Shown here: positions 33,089 through 44,872 of the stretch, piece by piece | Layout of the letters: each line of letters begins with the position of its first letter | Numbering within the stretch: position 1 is the stretch's first letter | Translations under genes and position numbers: made by a program | Assembly (NCBI GenBank): GCA_008477525.1 | Contig: SPDT01000003.1 | Coordinates: 3,782,001 to 3,846,000, forward strand | Source of the DNA: Hypomyces perniciosus | Taxonomy: Eukaryota > Ascomycota > Sordariomycetes > Hypocreales > Hypocreaceae | DNA: 64,000 bases | Direction of reading: 5' to 3' | The notes under the pieces: generated by a model | The model's database searches: none | Seen by the model: the letters and a program-made list of their open reading frames with translations, nothing else | Told to the model about the DNA's origin: nothing

Positions 33089-36000
33089 GTCTAACCGCAG
33101 TTATACCACACGGTTCTGCTTATCCCAAGCTGCGGTCCCGGAATTCGAATCGGTCGGGCGGTCGGATTATCTCAGTCTACGATAGTCGGGCGAATGAATT
33201 AATCGTGTGAGGGAGAGGACGACGACACAAGCAGGAGCAGAAAAGCGGCGGTTGAACGGGGAAGCTGTCCGCGTGATGCTGCTGGTGCTGATGATAAGTG
33301 GGCGAAGACGAGCGGGCGGGAGGGCGTGTCGAAGCAGACTTTAGTAAGCGAGCGAGCGAGCGACAGAATGGCGAAGAAGGTCGATGAGTGATGATCCCGT
33401 GGCTTGCGGATTGCTGGAAAGTTGAATTATTTTGGGGGAAATGGCACGGTGTAGGGGCTGGCAGTCTGGAGGAGGGAGGTTTGTTCGTAGTGGGCGAGGA
33501 GATACTTTTGTACGAGTACTGTAGGAAAGTACCTGCTGTAGGTCACTCCGTCTGCCCCGAGCGGCGAGTCGAGTGATGGGCAGCGGGGAGAGTGGAGCGG
33601 CGTGCCAGGCAGAGTGGGGATGAGTTGTAGCTTGGCCTCTACTTGTACGAGTAGTACTACATTGGTACTTGGCTGCGAGCTAGTAGTGCTACACTGCTAC
33701 TACTACTAATAATCCTCGTAAGGCCTGCAACTATGAGTACTGCTTCTGCTACCTGTACGAGTACTCACAGAGCAGGGTTCGGGAGGTGGGTGGGCATCCG
33801 GCAGCACGTTATGTGAGTAGGAGTACTTCGTAGAAGTACAGACTATAACGAGCACGAGCGAGCATCTGCCAGAGATGGGGACAGGCAGTGGCAAGGTACA
33901 GACTCTAATACTCGTCCTGTTAGTACTTACTAGTTGTAGCAGCAGTATGGATGTAGCAGAATGTATCATGCCAGAAGGGATAGGTAACTACATACTATAG
34001 GGAGATGGCGCCAGTCTCATCGTGAGGGAAGGGGCTCAGGCGCCAACAAAGCATTTGCCGCCCGTCTTTTGCTTATTAAAACAAAGATCATGCAACGGGA
34101 GAAAACCCCCTGGGTTGCGTGACGATGACGGAACCGGCTCCGTCCAGAGAGTTAGGCAAGGCAAGATTTGAGACTTGGGAGTACGAGACAGAGGAGGGAA
34201 AGCGGGGGTCACACTGTGGGCATGCGATCCAAGGGGAGGCATGTATCCCGTGTTACGAATGCTTCTAGATCCCATTGTACCTCCTTATGCATGAGCTCGT
34301 ACGAATCAGAGCGACGAGGCTCCAGCAAGGTACCTGCTCGTAAACGGTGGCGCTATCTTGAGTCACACACCGGGCTCAAGAACATCAGAACGAGAGACAG
34401 TGGCGTGCGGAAATGTTACTCCCCCCCTGGGAGGGACAACAAGGTCCTCGTCACTGATCAATGCTGGGGGAAAAAAAATCAAGAGCCCAGCGTGACTGCG
34501 CCGCGCGTCGGCGATAGCGGCCTCTGCGGCCACTGGAACCACTAGAAGCGCACTGGAAGTCTATCCTAAAGCGAAGGGACCACTGGAAGATGGCTAGGGT
34601 CTCCACCAGAGGGTCCTCCGGGTGCCGCTAGAAAGGCACTAGAAGAAGCCTCAGTGGCCATGGCGCACGCTGGAGCACGCTGGAGAGGGGGTGGACCAAG
34701 GGCGCGGGCGCAGTGTCGTTGGCCAGGAGGCGGATCGCCGGCCCTGATTGGGTGGCTGAGGCTGTGTGAGTGCCCATCACATTTCCATTCCCATCCGTGG
34801 CCATCATGCCGTCATGGACCCGTGTCAGGCAGGACATGGTGGATGATACATGGTGACTCGTCGATGCTGGCGGCCTGCTTTGGTCCATGGAATCGTGTCA
34901 GTGTGTAAATAGAAGAAGCCCTTCTTTGGGTATCAATGCAAGCCCAAAAGAACAAAATGGATGGTGGCACGTACGAGAACGAGAATGCATTTGTTTGCAG
35001 CAAACGCACGCGCTGTGCAGGGGTCCCACGTATTTCCACCTTGAAGCACATCTTCGTACGGAGTAGAGTAGTACTTCGTAGACGTCCTCCTATTGAACTG
35101 TCTGGGTGAAAACACCACGCGAAGGCACGCATACATGGTGCGTACATGCTTATGTATATTGAGACCAAGTTACACATGCAGGTTGTACTATTGTATAGTG
35201 CGCACTATTCATGGTGCTAGCATGTACGGAGTACTCGTATGTAGTAGCATTCGTATCTGCCATTGCACGGCATGGCTAATGGTTGATAATAGAGGCTATG
35301 CATACCGGAACGGCAATGGAAGGGGAAAAGAAAAGAAACTACCTAACCTAGGTACACAAAGACCAAAAATACTATGGGAATACTAGTACTACTCTAGTAC
35401 TACTACGGAGTAGTAGTTAATACCCAACCCAGTGAGCTCAGTTTGGCTGGCCTATTGCTTTTTCTCCTGCGCGCCTCACTTTGGGACCTCCCGCACCAAC
35501 CACCAGGAAAGGGGGATCTCATATCACTCGTCGATGCCTTATGCCCTGCGTAATACCTGACCAACACTATCGCCATCCATCTACGAGTACGGAGTACTAC
35601 ATGTACATACATATATACTTGATCCACGGGCGAAAGTCCATTAAACCTAACTGGATATTAATGGCCGACCATTCCGCAGTCTCTGCGGACAACTCGAGTT
35701 CTGAGCAGTAGTAAGGCGGCGATATGCGAGCAGACCTCGCCACGGGGCCGTTGGTGACTTGTCATCGCGGCTTGCCCGTGAATCCAATACGGCACTTATA
35801 CAGCCAAGTGCTGATGAATAGTAGGAGTGACTCCGTAGTAGCTGTAGCTTTGAGTAGTCTTAAGTAGCCTTATGCTAAGACATACGAACCCTCATTCCTC
35901 GCGTGGCTGACAGGAGGTTTAATGAGACACATACGAAGCAGTACTCGTAAAGGATTTCATGTGAGAAAGCCGCTGTTCTCGCCAGCTGTCAAATCACCAG

Positions 36001-39000
36001 CCCGGTCAATCTCGAGGCAATTATTGAACGGGTGGCTTCGCCCAAAGGACGCGATGGGGGACTGGCGCCAATGCAGAGGCATCCGAATCGCGAATGGTGT
36101 CTCATCGCAGCGAAGCCCATCGATGGCGCCTCCGTAGCTACGAGCGAGTACCACTACCACTAGTACTACTACGAGTACTACGATTTGTTCCTCTTTTCGT
36201 GCACATGCAGAAGAGGCGCGCTCCTCGTTACCAGGGGCCCCTGGTCCCAAGGATGAATAAATCGAGATGCCGGTAGGAAGTCAGCCCTGGACCCGGCAAA
36301 CAGGCCCTGTTCATCGTCGGATTTTTGATGCTGTCATTCGATCGTGGCAGTTTTGACCAATGTACATATCCGTAGCATCCTAAAGTTAGTTGTAAGGTTA
36401 ACAATCCTGTCTTGTTGATGTGGACAAAGTGCAGCACATTCGCGCCGCCCGCCGTTCCCCGACCTTTTTCCTTCTTCCCACTCTTGTCATTTTTTTTTCA
36501 CCAGTCGCCCAATCTCCTGCTGTCTCTCGCTTGCATGTGGCTCCTAGTACAGAGTTTTCTTTTTCTTTTCCATGCCCTGTTTTCCTTCTGCCTCCCTCAA
36601 TGTGGCAGGCATTTCTCCACTCCCTGCCACGCCGTCATTTGTCCAAGTATTACTACTAGCTCGGTCGTGCCACACACGCAGCCAGCCTGAGTCGGGCGCC
36701 ATCGTCTCCTCATCACGACTTCACAAGCCTGTTTTCTCCTCATTCTTATGTTCCCATCAATGATCCATCACAGCAGGCCTGCAGCCTCCGAAAAGATACC
36801 CCAATCTAGCCCTTTCCAGCGAAGATCGACAGCGAGCATGGTGTCACGTTTACACCCTATGTCGTATGTCGTACATACGAGTAGTATATATTCCGTATTG
36901 TATCCGTAAATGCACGCAGATCACACAACTGCCGTTTCCGATACGGCAAAGAGTGCCTCTTGCAAAAATGGTACAGGTACTACTGCATCTTGTGCTCTGA
37001 TAATGCTTAATACGGAGTGTGCTGCAATAGTTCCTCTGCATCCACACAACGTACAGACACGTTGCTGTCCAACTGAGGGTATGGACATTCGAGACACCAG
37101 CAACAGACGAACGACGACGGTACACATTGTCACACATTGCTAGAACAACGCGTTTGCAGGCCCATCGTCCACCTCGCAGGGGCGTCTCGTCAAAGCAGAC
37201 CGTTGAGAACTCGCCACGCTACTCTGGCCTGGCAACATTGGCCTTCCGTAGGCAACATCAAGCGTAGGTAGTACTATCACGTTTCGTCCCCCAGTGGCTG
37301 TTGTCGGTCATCATCCGACCTCACAAAGCATACGAGTTGGTAGTGTCGCTAAAAATACACACACGCGCGCAAACGCGATACTATTACTCGTAGCACTTCG
37401 TACCATCGTATGATAATACGACTCGAGAGCAGCCAAGAACCGGTCGGCGACCTAATGACTTTTTTTTCGACCTGAACTGACCTGACCTGAACCTGGTGGA
37501 GTTCAACCCATCGCCTGACCTGACTCGGTGCTCTGCATGTCGCCTCTATGGAGCCAGCCCAGGAGCGCGCTTCGAAGGCCAAGACTCAACAGAAGAGAAG
37601 TTTTTTTCTTTCTCTTCCCTTCCTCGTCGGCCTATTACTAGCAGATTACCTACAACTATATCAAAGGAGACCCGCCCATCTCAGTCGTCGGACTCGGCCG
37701 CCAATACCGACGATGATGGGGTTTTATCGGAAGAAATCGAACGTCAACGGCCCATCGTGATGAAACGAATCGTCCCGTCTCATTTCGGGACACGCCGGTG
37801 AACCCGCCGTCTCCATTTGCCCTCTTCTCGGCGCACGCATATCGACGGTTCGGAGGCTTCAACTAAAGAGCTCTGTGCCCTGTTACCCGGCAGTAGTTGC
37901 ACAGTCAGTGCAAGGGAATGCTGCCGGCCGTGGATCGGGCAAACGGAGAGTTGAGCCGTTTGCGTTCCGTGAGAATACTTCTAGAAGCTGAGTTGACTCG
38001 TTGGCGCGCGGCCCCTGAGGCCAGGACTGGAATGTGTCATTTTCTCCACCGGCTTCTCCGAGTGCGTCACTCTTCTTTTCTATTAGCGAATTTTCCAATC
38101 TCGAAAATTTTATCCTCTGGTCCGCTCCTGCTTACTATTGGGCAGGAGGAGACCGACATAATCTTGCGAATTGCAACTGCAACGACACAGCACAACCATG
38201 TGCTGGCTTGTATGGAGCACAAGCATCGCCAATGGACGCGCCCAATGCCCCTTGTCTGCATATTCGCCTCCATTTGGGCCGCCTCTGACTGCTGCACTGT
38301 TGATGTTGGTCCGTGAAGCTATCAAGATGGAAACGGGTGTTCTCGACTGCCTCCCCGTCCCCCCCGTTCGCCCAGACATTGAAGAGGATCCGAGAGGGAA
38401 TACGCCGAGGGTATCACTACGGGCCCTCCGTTGAAAACCCACAATTTCAATGTATGCAGATGGGGACGGAACGGCGGGCCTGCATACACGGAGCCGCCGT
38501 ATGGAGCACATGGAAGCAAATCAGCTGTTTTCTAGAACCTTTCCTGGCTTGGCCAAGCCAAATCAGTATCATCAACGGCTCCTAACCACACGGCGACGCC
38601 GACATCGTGGAACGAGCAACTCTTTGACAACGCTGCCTTGGTCTCTGCAACTTACATAATGCTACAGGTAAGTGGACCCCCCCTGCACCCTGCCCATATG
38701 TTAGCCATATGCAGAGACAGTCAGTCAGTCACTTTGCCTCCAAATGGGTAGAGCACCAACACCATTACAGGTAAGGTAGTAGTAAGTAGTACGTACATAC
38801 AGCAGCGGTACCCTGCCTACTAGGTAAGTAGTGCTATGTAGAGATTCAGAAAGTACTGTAAATTCCCGGAACTACTTGGAGCATCAAGAATTCCACCGGG
38901 GGCCATCGGGGCCATGACTGGTAGTACTAGTAACCCTTGGTGTCACTGGCGTCTACTTCGTACACATCACCACAAGAATCCCATGGATGGTATAAGTTAT

Positions 39001-39183
39001 TGGCATTCGCCTATCCTGAGGCACTACCTTGTAGACCTATGCTACCTAGCTCATCGAGCACCTAAAGCTACTCTGTGCAACCATCCAAATCCATTGCTAA
39101 TGCTACTGTAACTATGCTATGCCTTTCCGTCCAGTGCCATGCCTTTAACGCCGTTCAACGCCATCCAATACATGCCGAAATGC
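33089..39183. other. Gene-poor 6-kb region rich in short TAC/GAGTA-type repeats
   Basis: No confident gene in 6.1 kb. Dense short motifs: TACGGAGTA at 35057, 35225, 35404 and 35588; TACTTCGTA at 33824, 35072 and 38954; many ACGAGTAC and TACTACTAGTA variants. A run of CACTRGAAG units occurs at 34531-34645. At 36,430-36,760 the plus strand is strongly C/T-rich, like a fungal leader. At 37,600-38,600 several short frames have protein-like composition but cannot be joined by splice signals I trust. The last part flanks the 3' end of the Ulp1-type gene. Confidence 0.55.
34531..34645 (+). repeat. Degenerate CACTRGAAG repeats
   Basis: Five copies of CACT(A/G)GAA(G/C) start at 34531, 34540, 34551, 34581 and 34637. 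Spacing is irregular. No coding frame or known element explains them. Confidence 0.6.
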
Positions 39184-40882
39184 TTAACGCAGCTGAATGT
39201 CACTTTCATGCCTCCAAAGGTCCAACTCTCCCTTCCACCCTTTATTCAGGAACATTGCCGCGATCCGACGTCTTTGAAGGGGCAAGTCGTCAGACTCGTA
39301 GGCCGTCATGGGGTCCAACCCCAAAGCAAGGCACACTGCATTTGTAATAACGTGAACACCACAGTCGTGACCGTTAATCTGTTTTGGTGTTTGTATTCCC
39401 TCCTCCACCATCTCCCACCCATCCACTCTGCCCATGACTTGCCGGACCCAGGCCAAGCCCACACGCAGGGCCACTTTATCAGACTTTCCAAAGGAATCAA
39501 TGTGGAATACTTTCTTCTCGATGGGTCGGAGAACAAGTAACGTCCAGTGATTTCGACCGCAGATGGGTATGAACACCCCGTGAAGACTCTCAAAATTCTC
39601 CTTCGTCACGCCTTTCTTAGCAGTCCAGCTTGCGGTTGAAGGACCCCGGTCGAGCAAGAGCTTGTTGTAGAAGAAAGAGCTCATGAATACAAACTGGCGC
39701 TTCTTCTTTCCCTTCTCGAAAATCTCAAAATTCAAAGTCTCATTGAGCTCCTTCTCGAGTGCCGCAAGGGCCCCGTTGACTATTTGATCATCAAGCCATT
39801 CCGTCGCCTTCACCAAACGCTGAAAGTCGCGTTTTCTCAGCTCGGACCTATCACAAGTCGTGGCCAGGATCTTCTCCTGGTCCCTTTCGTCCATCGTATC
39901 CTCAACTGCGTACTCCCATTTTTTGCTGAGAGGTCTGACCACTTTTTTGTGAGGCCCCAAGAAGCTCCTCCTGGTGCGATCGGCATCCCTTTCCATTTGG
40001 AAGCAAAACTCCACTTCTTCCACCAGATCGAGTGCTTCTCTATGAGCCTCCTCCCGAAGCCTTCGCTCTTTCCTCTCGAGACGCTCTTTTTCCTCTCGAG
40101 TCTCCTTAAGAGTCTTTCGCATGTCCTCAAGATGCGTTTTTGACTGATCACTAATCTCGAGACGTTCGATCGACGGCATGGCAACAATTTCTTCGATGCG
40201 GTTGGAAGAAATGGTTTCGTCATTTTTTTCTTGCGGGAGCTCGTCATGGGTATTGTTTGATCGCATGTGGAGGGTTCGTGTCTGGCCAAAGTCCACCAAC
40301 TCGCCAGAGTTCAGGGAGCGGTCCTCGCTGTCCGCCACATTGGCTCCCTGACTGGCTCGCAGCGGAGGTGACCCATGCAAATGAGCGGTGATTTCCAGCC
40401 ATACATCGCCGGTATCTTTATCATCTGCACTCTCAGTTGGTGCTTGTGTAATCTGTGTGGATTTTTCCTCTGATTGTGTGTCGTCACTTCCACATTCGGT
40501 TTGTAGCTGCGTAGTCGACGTGGATTCCGGACGGGACCAATCGAATCGACGTTGGTTTTTGACGCGATCCATTAGAACTGACTTGAGTGGTGTAGTCGCC
40601 TGTGATAAGGACATGACTTCGGGGTCAGAGGATGAAGTAGTTCGAAGTGCATCTTCAAATTCATTCTCATCGGCAGGCTTGGATTGTGCTTCATGACTCT
40701 CTTGGCCATGCTGGGAGAAAGGAGACGAGTCTTCAGTGGGCATGAGCCGGCGACGTTTTGGCGCGTGATAACCTGGCAGGAAGTCAATACATGCGGCAAA
40801 ATCAAGGCGAGAGCGACTTACTTCGTAGACCAAACAGCAACATTTCCTCCATGGCTGCCGCCACATGGCGGGCAATCATCAT
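39184..40882 (-). CDS. Ulp1-family (C48) SUMO-protease-like protein
   Basis: Cysteine protease fold that removes or matures SUMO-type modifiers. The catalytic set is visible in the last 130 residues: His in GRNHWTLLVL, Asp in FHIDSFG, the Gln/Cys region in KQINGHDCGVHV. Upstream is a charged, probably coiled-coil stretch (REEKERLERKERRLREEAHRE) and a Ser/Glu-rich N-terminus. Proposed exons 40882-40822 and 40772-39184: the 49-nt intron has GTAAGT and CAG ends and joins LLFGLR|SYHAPKRRRL (549 aa). The intron can also be read through from an ATG at 40866, so the 5' end is uncertain. A better-placed ATG (41065, context AAAATGG) opens the same exon-1 frame but meets TAG at 41035-41033. The gene is isolated in gene-poor DNA; whether it is the housekeeping Ulp1 or an accessory relative cannot be told here. 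Confidence 0.78.
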
Positions 40883-41065
40883 AACACATAGGCCGATTTC
40901 TACGACCACGTCGACACACAGGCGCTTGGAACGGTCACAGAACTTATTCCAGTTGCATTCTTTGCAACAAATTGGAAAACCTTCGTCGTCAAGGACGGTT
41001 TGGTGGTTATAGTCGTTAGATGAATCCCGGTTCTAGCGGGTTTCATCGACGTTAGATGCGGCCAT

Positions 41066-41200
41066 TTTGAGAAAGAGCACGCGCAAAAGCACAGTAAAGA
41101 GCACGCGCAAAAGCAGTAGTAAAAAGCACTTGGGAAGGTAGTAGAAAGCACGTGAAGAGTAGTATAGAGCAAGTGTAAAGCAGTGAGCAAAGTTGTGGGT
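41066..41200 (-). repeat. Imperfect tandem repeats in the Ulp1-like leader
   Basis: On the minus strand the unit TTTTGCGCGTGCTCTTT occurs twice next to the 41065 ATG. It is followed upstream by related units with CACGTGCTTT and AAGTGCTTTTTACTAC. The unit is roughly 25-30 nt. The stretch is pyrimidine-rich as in a leader or promoter, and one unit contains CACGTG. Confidence 0.6.
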
Positions 41201-42743
41201 TGAAAAGTGTCAAGTTCGTTCTTGCAGATTGTCTGAACAGAAGTTGAAATTGAGGAGAGAGAAGAAAAGGAAGAGCAAGGACGAGGGGGGGATGGGGGTT
41301 CTTATAGTAGGAAAGACGCGTTGGGTGATCTGATCGTCGCGTCTTGGACGCCAACTCTCTTCTGCCTGACGCCACTTACCCTTCTGGGAGAAAGCCACTC
41401 GATTCTTGGACACCACTCGGTTGTGATGCGCCACTCGCTAATCGAGGGGTTGCTGTCCAATAAAGACGATCGGGAAAAAGGTCACTGAGGAAGTATCGCG
41501 TTGGCAAAGATCGGGCGCTGGAGGTCGCTGTGATGCAGGTGGTGATAGTTGTTGAAGTAACTAGAGGTTAGTGGATGTTGGCGGACGTTGGTGGATGAAA
41601 TTCCCGAAGAGGGGCAGTCACACACCGCCCAATTCTGCCGCCGGGGTGCATGATCTGATTCCACTTCATGATTGGTCGATCAAAATTCCATATCCAGATA
41701 ACCGTGGAAATTTACCCGATCTGGCAGCGCTGAGTAGACAACAATGACATCCAATGCCTGGCTGACAATGAGTTATCCGTGGAATAAGTGGTGATATCGT
41801 TATGTTTTAGGGCCTGTTTCATTGACCGCCCGAATGGCAGGCTTCAGCTTTCCTGGGAACCACGTAAGTACCAAGGACTTCCAGTTTGAATCTGCAGGTA
41901 GGTGTCATGTACTTAGTAGGCACCAAGAAACTAGTCGAGTGACAATCAAGATACAAAGTTCAAACAGCCAATTTTTTCAATCGACATCTCAGCGCATAAA
42001 GGGAGAAAGAAACGGCTTGTATTTCTCTGGAAATAATGTATACTAGCTAAAACTGACTAACCTTTATTTGAGCTCTATGCCATTAATGTTTAAGCACTTA
42101 TGGTTTGTCATTGGGGGATATAACCTAGAGATTCCATGTACTACTAAGTACTGACCAGGTAGTAGTACCTGCGGCGGATCTGACTTTTAAGGTTTAGGTG
42201 TGGTTTCGGTACGTACTTCGTACGATCCAATACAGGTACATAAGCCTCTGTACATTAGAGGTACCTGGTACTCTCTGATAGGTACTGTACACCTTTAAAC
42301 GCTGTTTATTCCCTGTTGTTTCCGACTCGGCAGAGTAGAGGCACCTACTATGCGAGAGGTAACGTGTACTAGGTGCAGAGGAGATGTGCATGAAAATGTA
42401 AACTACAACTCACAGGCAAATGACAGCACGAGTCGCTTTTCGCAAGGAAAACGCGCCACGGATTAAAACGGGTAACGCGTGTGCGCGTCAAGCACCAAAA
42501 CAGACACACTGCATCATCTCGTTGCGTCATATGGTTGGTTACGTCATTCTTCATGGTCTACGGAGTATCTCCATCATTGTGATTCATGCCCTCTCCTAGC
42601 CACATTAAACAAGCAGTGGTCTAACAGTTAGTAGTAGTTATCTACATAAGTACAAACGCTTCCATCAAAGAGTTACTCCAAGGGTATCCATGAGAATAGG
42701 TACGAAGGACAACGGCAGCAACCCTCTTGCTCTGTGAGATCCC
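41201..42743. other. Intergenic between Ulp1-like gene and monooxygenase
   Basis: 1.5 kb with no gene that I can support. TACTTCGTA lies at 42214-42222 and TACGGAGTA at 42559-42567, among many GGTACCT/TAGTAC-like short repeats near 42.1-42.4 kb. Confidence 0.5.
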
Positions 42744-44872
42744 TTATAGTTGAGATGTAGCGCCTCCAAGCTTCTTGGTGCAGAAGGCGGAGAAATAATC
42801 ATTCAAAGCCTCAATTGTTCCAGAGCCCTCCACCAGTGCAGCCACCATGCCAACGTAGCCATCCGGTCGAACCACAACAACACCACCCTTCTCCTCATGT
42901 AGACCCATCTTGGCGTGCGCCGGTGCCTCTGCGTTCGGCACACGACGGTCCCACCGATCATCGGCATAGATGTGGTCTCGATAGCGGGCTAAAACGTCGG
43001 GGGCATCCCGTGAGATCTCGATTTGGTGCCTCTTTGCTGCGAAAATGGTGCAGAGCGTGAAAAAGTGACTATGCGGGTTATGCTTCTCGTGGTGTGAAAC
43101 CTGGTCAACGTCTGACCGAGCATATGCTGCGTAAAAAGACTTTTTGCTGTTTAGGTGCTTTGCCAGATCGCGAATTGCAGTGCGGTTTTTGATTGGATTT
43201 CCGGCAAAAATGAAAACTCGAAACGATCCGTTGAGAGGCACCTCCTGCTCCAGGTGTACCACATTGGCATCGACAACCCTTGTGACATCTGAGCTTGTGA
43301 ACAGACGGCCAGTAACCAGCTTAATACCATCTGGCTGTATGAGAGGCGACTGGGCCGGATGGCTTGGTGACCAGTTCAAGGCGTTGCCTTGATATGACAC
43401 GCCGTATCCACTCGTAAACTCACACGATTCCTTAAAGGTTTTTATGAATTCGTTTTCAGCATCCTGGCCTGCCTTGGTTTCCGAGGCTGCCTGCACTTCA
43501 TGCTGGGCAGGAGGGCGTTGAGAGAACAGTTTCGCGTATCTGTTATCGAAATCAAGAAGTGTTTCTGCCACGGCCTTTCGCTCAGACTCGTAGGTGGCCA
43601 AAATATCTCGTTTTGCAAGCCCACCCTCCACAGCGTGGATTTTCCAGGCCAAGTTGAGGGCATCAAGAAATGCTGTGTTCATGCCTTGACCGGCTTTAGG
43701 CTAAAGGTAAGGACCGGCATTTAGTATTCATAAGGACCAAACGTGAGCATATCGGTGTTACTACTTACGCTGTGTGTGTGGCAAGCATCGCCACCCAGAA
43801 AGACTCGTTCGTCCAAAGTGTACTTGTCCGAGATGCCCTGTCCGATTGGATATACGGAATACCACTCGACGTGCTCCCATTCAATGGAATAAGGTTGCAA
43901 AATCCTTTGAGCTGATGCCTGGACCTCGGCTTCGGTAGCAGTTCTTCTCGGGCTCCAGTCGGCGTCCGTTGAAGAGGCGATCTGGATGTAGAGACGGACC
44001 ATGTTGTCCTCACGGGGGATCACCATAATGGAGCCGTGCTGGCTGTGGATTGTACATTTCATCTGTTTCCGTGGTTAGTTCCAGGCATCATAAATAGCCA
44101 TGAGTTTTCATGGAAGCCAACCTTGATATCGGGGAAGTCAGTCTTGACTACGCCATCCATAACACCCCAAACATAGGCAATAGGGTCTTTATGCTGAACC
44201 TGAATATTGAGCTGCTGCCTCACAAAGGACCTTGCGCCCTCGCCGCCAAACAGGTACTTGGCCCGCAAGGTCTCTTTGGCAGTGCCATCGACATGCTCCA
44301 ACTCAACATGCACAGGATACTCAGGATTCTCGTTGCTGTCGGAGCGGAAGCCCTTGATGGTCCATGGTCGCTGGACCTTAACGCCATTTTTCTCGAGGTC
44401 GGCGATGAAGACCCGCTCGATGTGACCCTGGTGCAACAATGTGGTAAATGGATAACGGGCATCTATAAAACTCGGGCAACTGGCCCAGGTGCCCGTCCTG
44501 GCGATGCCTTGTCCAGACTCTGACGGATCCCAGAAGGCAACCTCGTACACGCGGGCGGGCTTGTGAGCCATGATGGCCGATTTCAGTCCCATGTTCCGTA
44601 ATAAATCGAGAGAGCGAGGCTGGATTCCATCAGCTCGGCCGGTTGGCGTCGGCTCGGCTCTGTTATCAATGTGTCTGATGCGGTAACCCCATCGAGCGAG
44701 ACATGTCGAGAGCATCAGACCGACAGGTCCAGCTCCGACGATTACTGAAGCAGCGAACATGTCAATATCAAACCCGGTCACCTGGCCAAGTGACCCGTGC
44801 TACCTGAGGAGGCGGGGTCGTACCGATATCATAATGATTAGATGTATCCGGGTCTCTGGTGGTGGACGACAT
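42744..44872 (-). CDS. FAD-dependent aromatic monooxygenase (phenol 2-monooxygenase type)
   Basis: Flavoprotein hydroxylase of the PheA/TfdB group, which uses NAD(P)H and O2 to hydroxylate phenolic rings; exact substrate unknown. Four exons: 44872-44824, 44744-44122, 44062-43769, 43700-42744; 640 aa. Splicing exon 1 gives [24 protein letters not shown], the N-terminal FAD motif; starting in exon 2 would truncate it. Then [23 protein letters not shown], and the second FAD motif [16 protein letters not shown] across intron 3. The C-terminal third fits the thioredoxin-like dimerisation domain ([24 protein letters not shown]). Intron 2 uses the uncommon donor GTTGGC. No pathway neighbours are visible, so this may be a stand-alone phenolic detoxification or catabolic enzyme. 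Confidence 0.92.

Noticed and set aside
36230..36245. Perfect 16-bp palindrome ACCAGGGGCCCCTGGT
   Set aside because: About one such palindrome is expected by chance in 64 kb, and no element boundary is visible around it.
36412..36763. Plus-strand frames in the C/T-rich zone
   Set aside because: Phe/Leu/Ser-rich products of a polypyrimidine tract; no ATG start in the longest.
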